A stretch of DNA of 64,000 nt from Gari tellinella (Eukaryota; Mollusca; Bivalvia; Cardiida; Psammobiidae): contig OV277862.1 in the NCBI GenBank assembly GCA_922989275.2, positions 43,859,786 to 43,923,785 of the forward strand, in the 5' to 3' direction. The notes under the pieces are model-generated. The model was given only the letters and a program-made list of their open reading frames with translations, searched no databases and had not been told where the DNA came from. Below, piece by piece: positions 63,132-64,000 of the stretch (positions within the stretch are counted from its first letter, which is position 1; every line of letters begins with the position of its first letter). The translations under genes were made by a program, and so were the position numbers.

Positions 63132-63845
63132 AAACTGTTAGGAAGGTCTAGCATATCATGATAAGGTCTAATGTTCGAACATTACCATTTATATTAAAAG
63201 TGTACTTTTTTCCAGCAATATATAACACTTTTATTTTTCTCACACATGTTTCAGATAAAAGCACATGTTTAATCTTATGTATTGAAAGGTATCAAGCGCT
63301 CTTCGACATTTAGAAAAAGCTTAAATTTAACTCATCTGACAGCTCAGCTCACACAAAGTAAAGACCAACATTAATGTTTTGTTACCTCGAATATGAACTT
63401 TAATCATAAACAATATTGTAAAATACTTATATATTCTATATTTGAAGCACATCCATTACCACAAGGGCCTGAAATGTATTCAGCACGTCCGATGCGACAA
63501 GTTACGTTATCTTTACAAGTATCTCTCCTGGACACAAATATTTAAGAAATCTGGAATCTACTAAAATATAATAAAAAATTGACCTAAATGATAATACACA
63601 TAACTATTATAGTTTGTTCATATGAATGCTTGTTCAAAGTATATTTCTTGTTCCTCATGTATTCATCTAGAGTCGTTAAATGAGCGTTATAAAGAATTTG
63701 TATTGGAATGTTTTGTACTGGAAACAAAATGTGTGAAATTCGATCATATCAAACAATAAAAAGAAATAATACAATGACGTCATTTAATGGCGTCAATTTG
63801 AGATTTATAATTGGATTTGCATTCATGATATGTCATCTATAAGTA
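63132..63845. other. No gene seen
   Basis: AT-rich sequence without recognised elements. TGACGTCA occurs at 63776-63783. Confidence 0.5.
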
Positions 63846-63946
63846 TAGGTTAGACCATGGTTGCAAGCGAATAAACGATATAGTTCGAGGGGGCGTAGCC
63901 CCCTAGAACTATGTCGTTTATTCGCGCGCAAACATGGTCTAACCTA
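63846..63946. repeat. 101-bp foldback palindrome, GNA apex
   Basis: TAGGTTAGACCATGGTTGCA…GAATAAACGATATAGTTC mirrored with a few mismatches. Apex GGGGGC-GTA-GCCCCC. Unpaired sequence continues beyond. Confidence 0.85.
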
Positions 63947-64000
63947 TTTAGCACTGGCTTGGGCTCGAGGAAAACAAGAAAACCATTCGTTTCTGATTTC

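Noticed and set aside
1..64000. Telomeric, rRNA or histone gene repeats
   Set aside because: No TTAGGG arrays, rRNA cores or histone-like frames were seen.

Overview
This window looks like gene-free, repeat-packed DNA from an invertebrate animal, most probably a bivalve mollusc. I found no gene that is intact and not part of a transposon. Nearly every open frame is a chance translation of a hairpin transposon or of a microsatellite. The evidence for a eukaryote is a tRNA-Pro-derived SINE, two LINE remnants, dozens of TA- or TTAA-flanked MITEs, micro- and minisatellites, and AT-rich sequence without any operon-like layout. The bivalve guess rests on recognising the recurrent MITE-derived peptide (…DPDQTPRNAASDQDPN…) and the repeat that begins TAGCTCACCTGAGC. 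It is recollection, not a search.

MITE families (letters are my own). TTAA-flanked, piggyBac-like: A (about 252 bp, CCCTTTACCCCATAG), C (about 210-250 bp, CCCTTTCACTGCC), F (250 bp, CTCTTTCCTCCC), I (214 bp, CCCTTAGCC) and AB. TA-flanked, Tc1/mariner-like: B (246 bp, CAGTGGAGAA, about 30 copies and the commonest element here), D (206 bp, CAGTAAAACCTC), E (about 358 bp, CAGTGCTCCCTC), T (CAGTCGAAACTCG), AA and AF. hAT-like ends: G and H (CAGGGGCCCGTTT) and Y (CAGGGCTGCCAT). Two central hairpin cassettes recur inside families whose ends are unrelated. Cassette II (CAAACAG…GATCAGA…TCTGATC…CTGTTTG) is in B, C, E, F, G, I and AB. Cassette I (TTAAAGCAGG…GTAAAGCAGAA…) is in A, D and Y. Nine long foldback palindromes form a further class, and all have a C-GNA-G apex.

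Layout. 0-2.4 kb: A, B, H, F and C copies. 2.4-5.2 kb: SINE with a perfect 10-bp target duplication, next to a 5'-truncated, frameshifted LINE carrying the reverse transcriptase and a CCHC tail. 5.2-7.6 kb: a 947-bp TIR element nested in a C copy, then a 1.1-kb TIR element built of short palindromic subrepeats. 10.7-12 kb: a repeat with about six internal 157-bp units. 12-20 kb: C, E, I, H, F, A and B copies and a tandem array with a 16-bp palindrome. 20.7-23.9 kb: a 2,863-bp TIR element with a GTACT duplication, inserted in a B copy. 24-28.5 kb: a 345-bp tandem duplication and a roughly 225-bp satellite-like array interrupted by a second LINE tail. 30-33 kb: foldback elements and a 475-bp direct duplication. 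34.6-36.4 kb: tandem repeats of about 180 bp. 37-41 kb: a 19-unit, 32-bp minisatellite grown inside a C-type copy, and a triple nest. 41.6-42.3 kb: an inverted copy of the 31-kb foldback locus. 43-53 kb: F, E, D, B, A, C and T copies. 53.8-55.7 kb: GA and GACA repeats. 56-64 kb: a dense B/E/G field, a longer B relative (AF), and a terminal foldback.

Nothing here acts as a pathway. The interest lies in transposon nesting, hairpin sharing, and repeats that seed other repeats. Boundaries were set by eye from terminal repeats and target duplications. No alignment or database search could be run.
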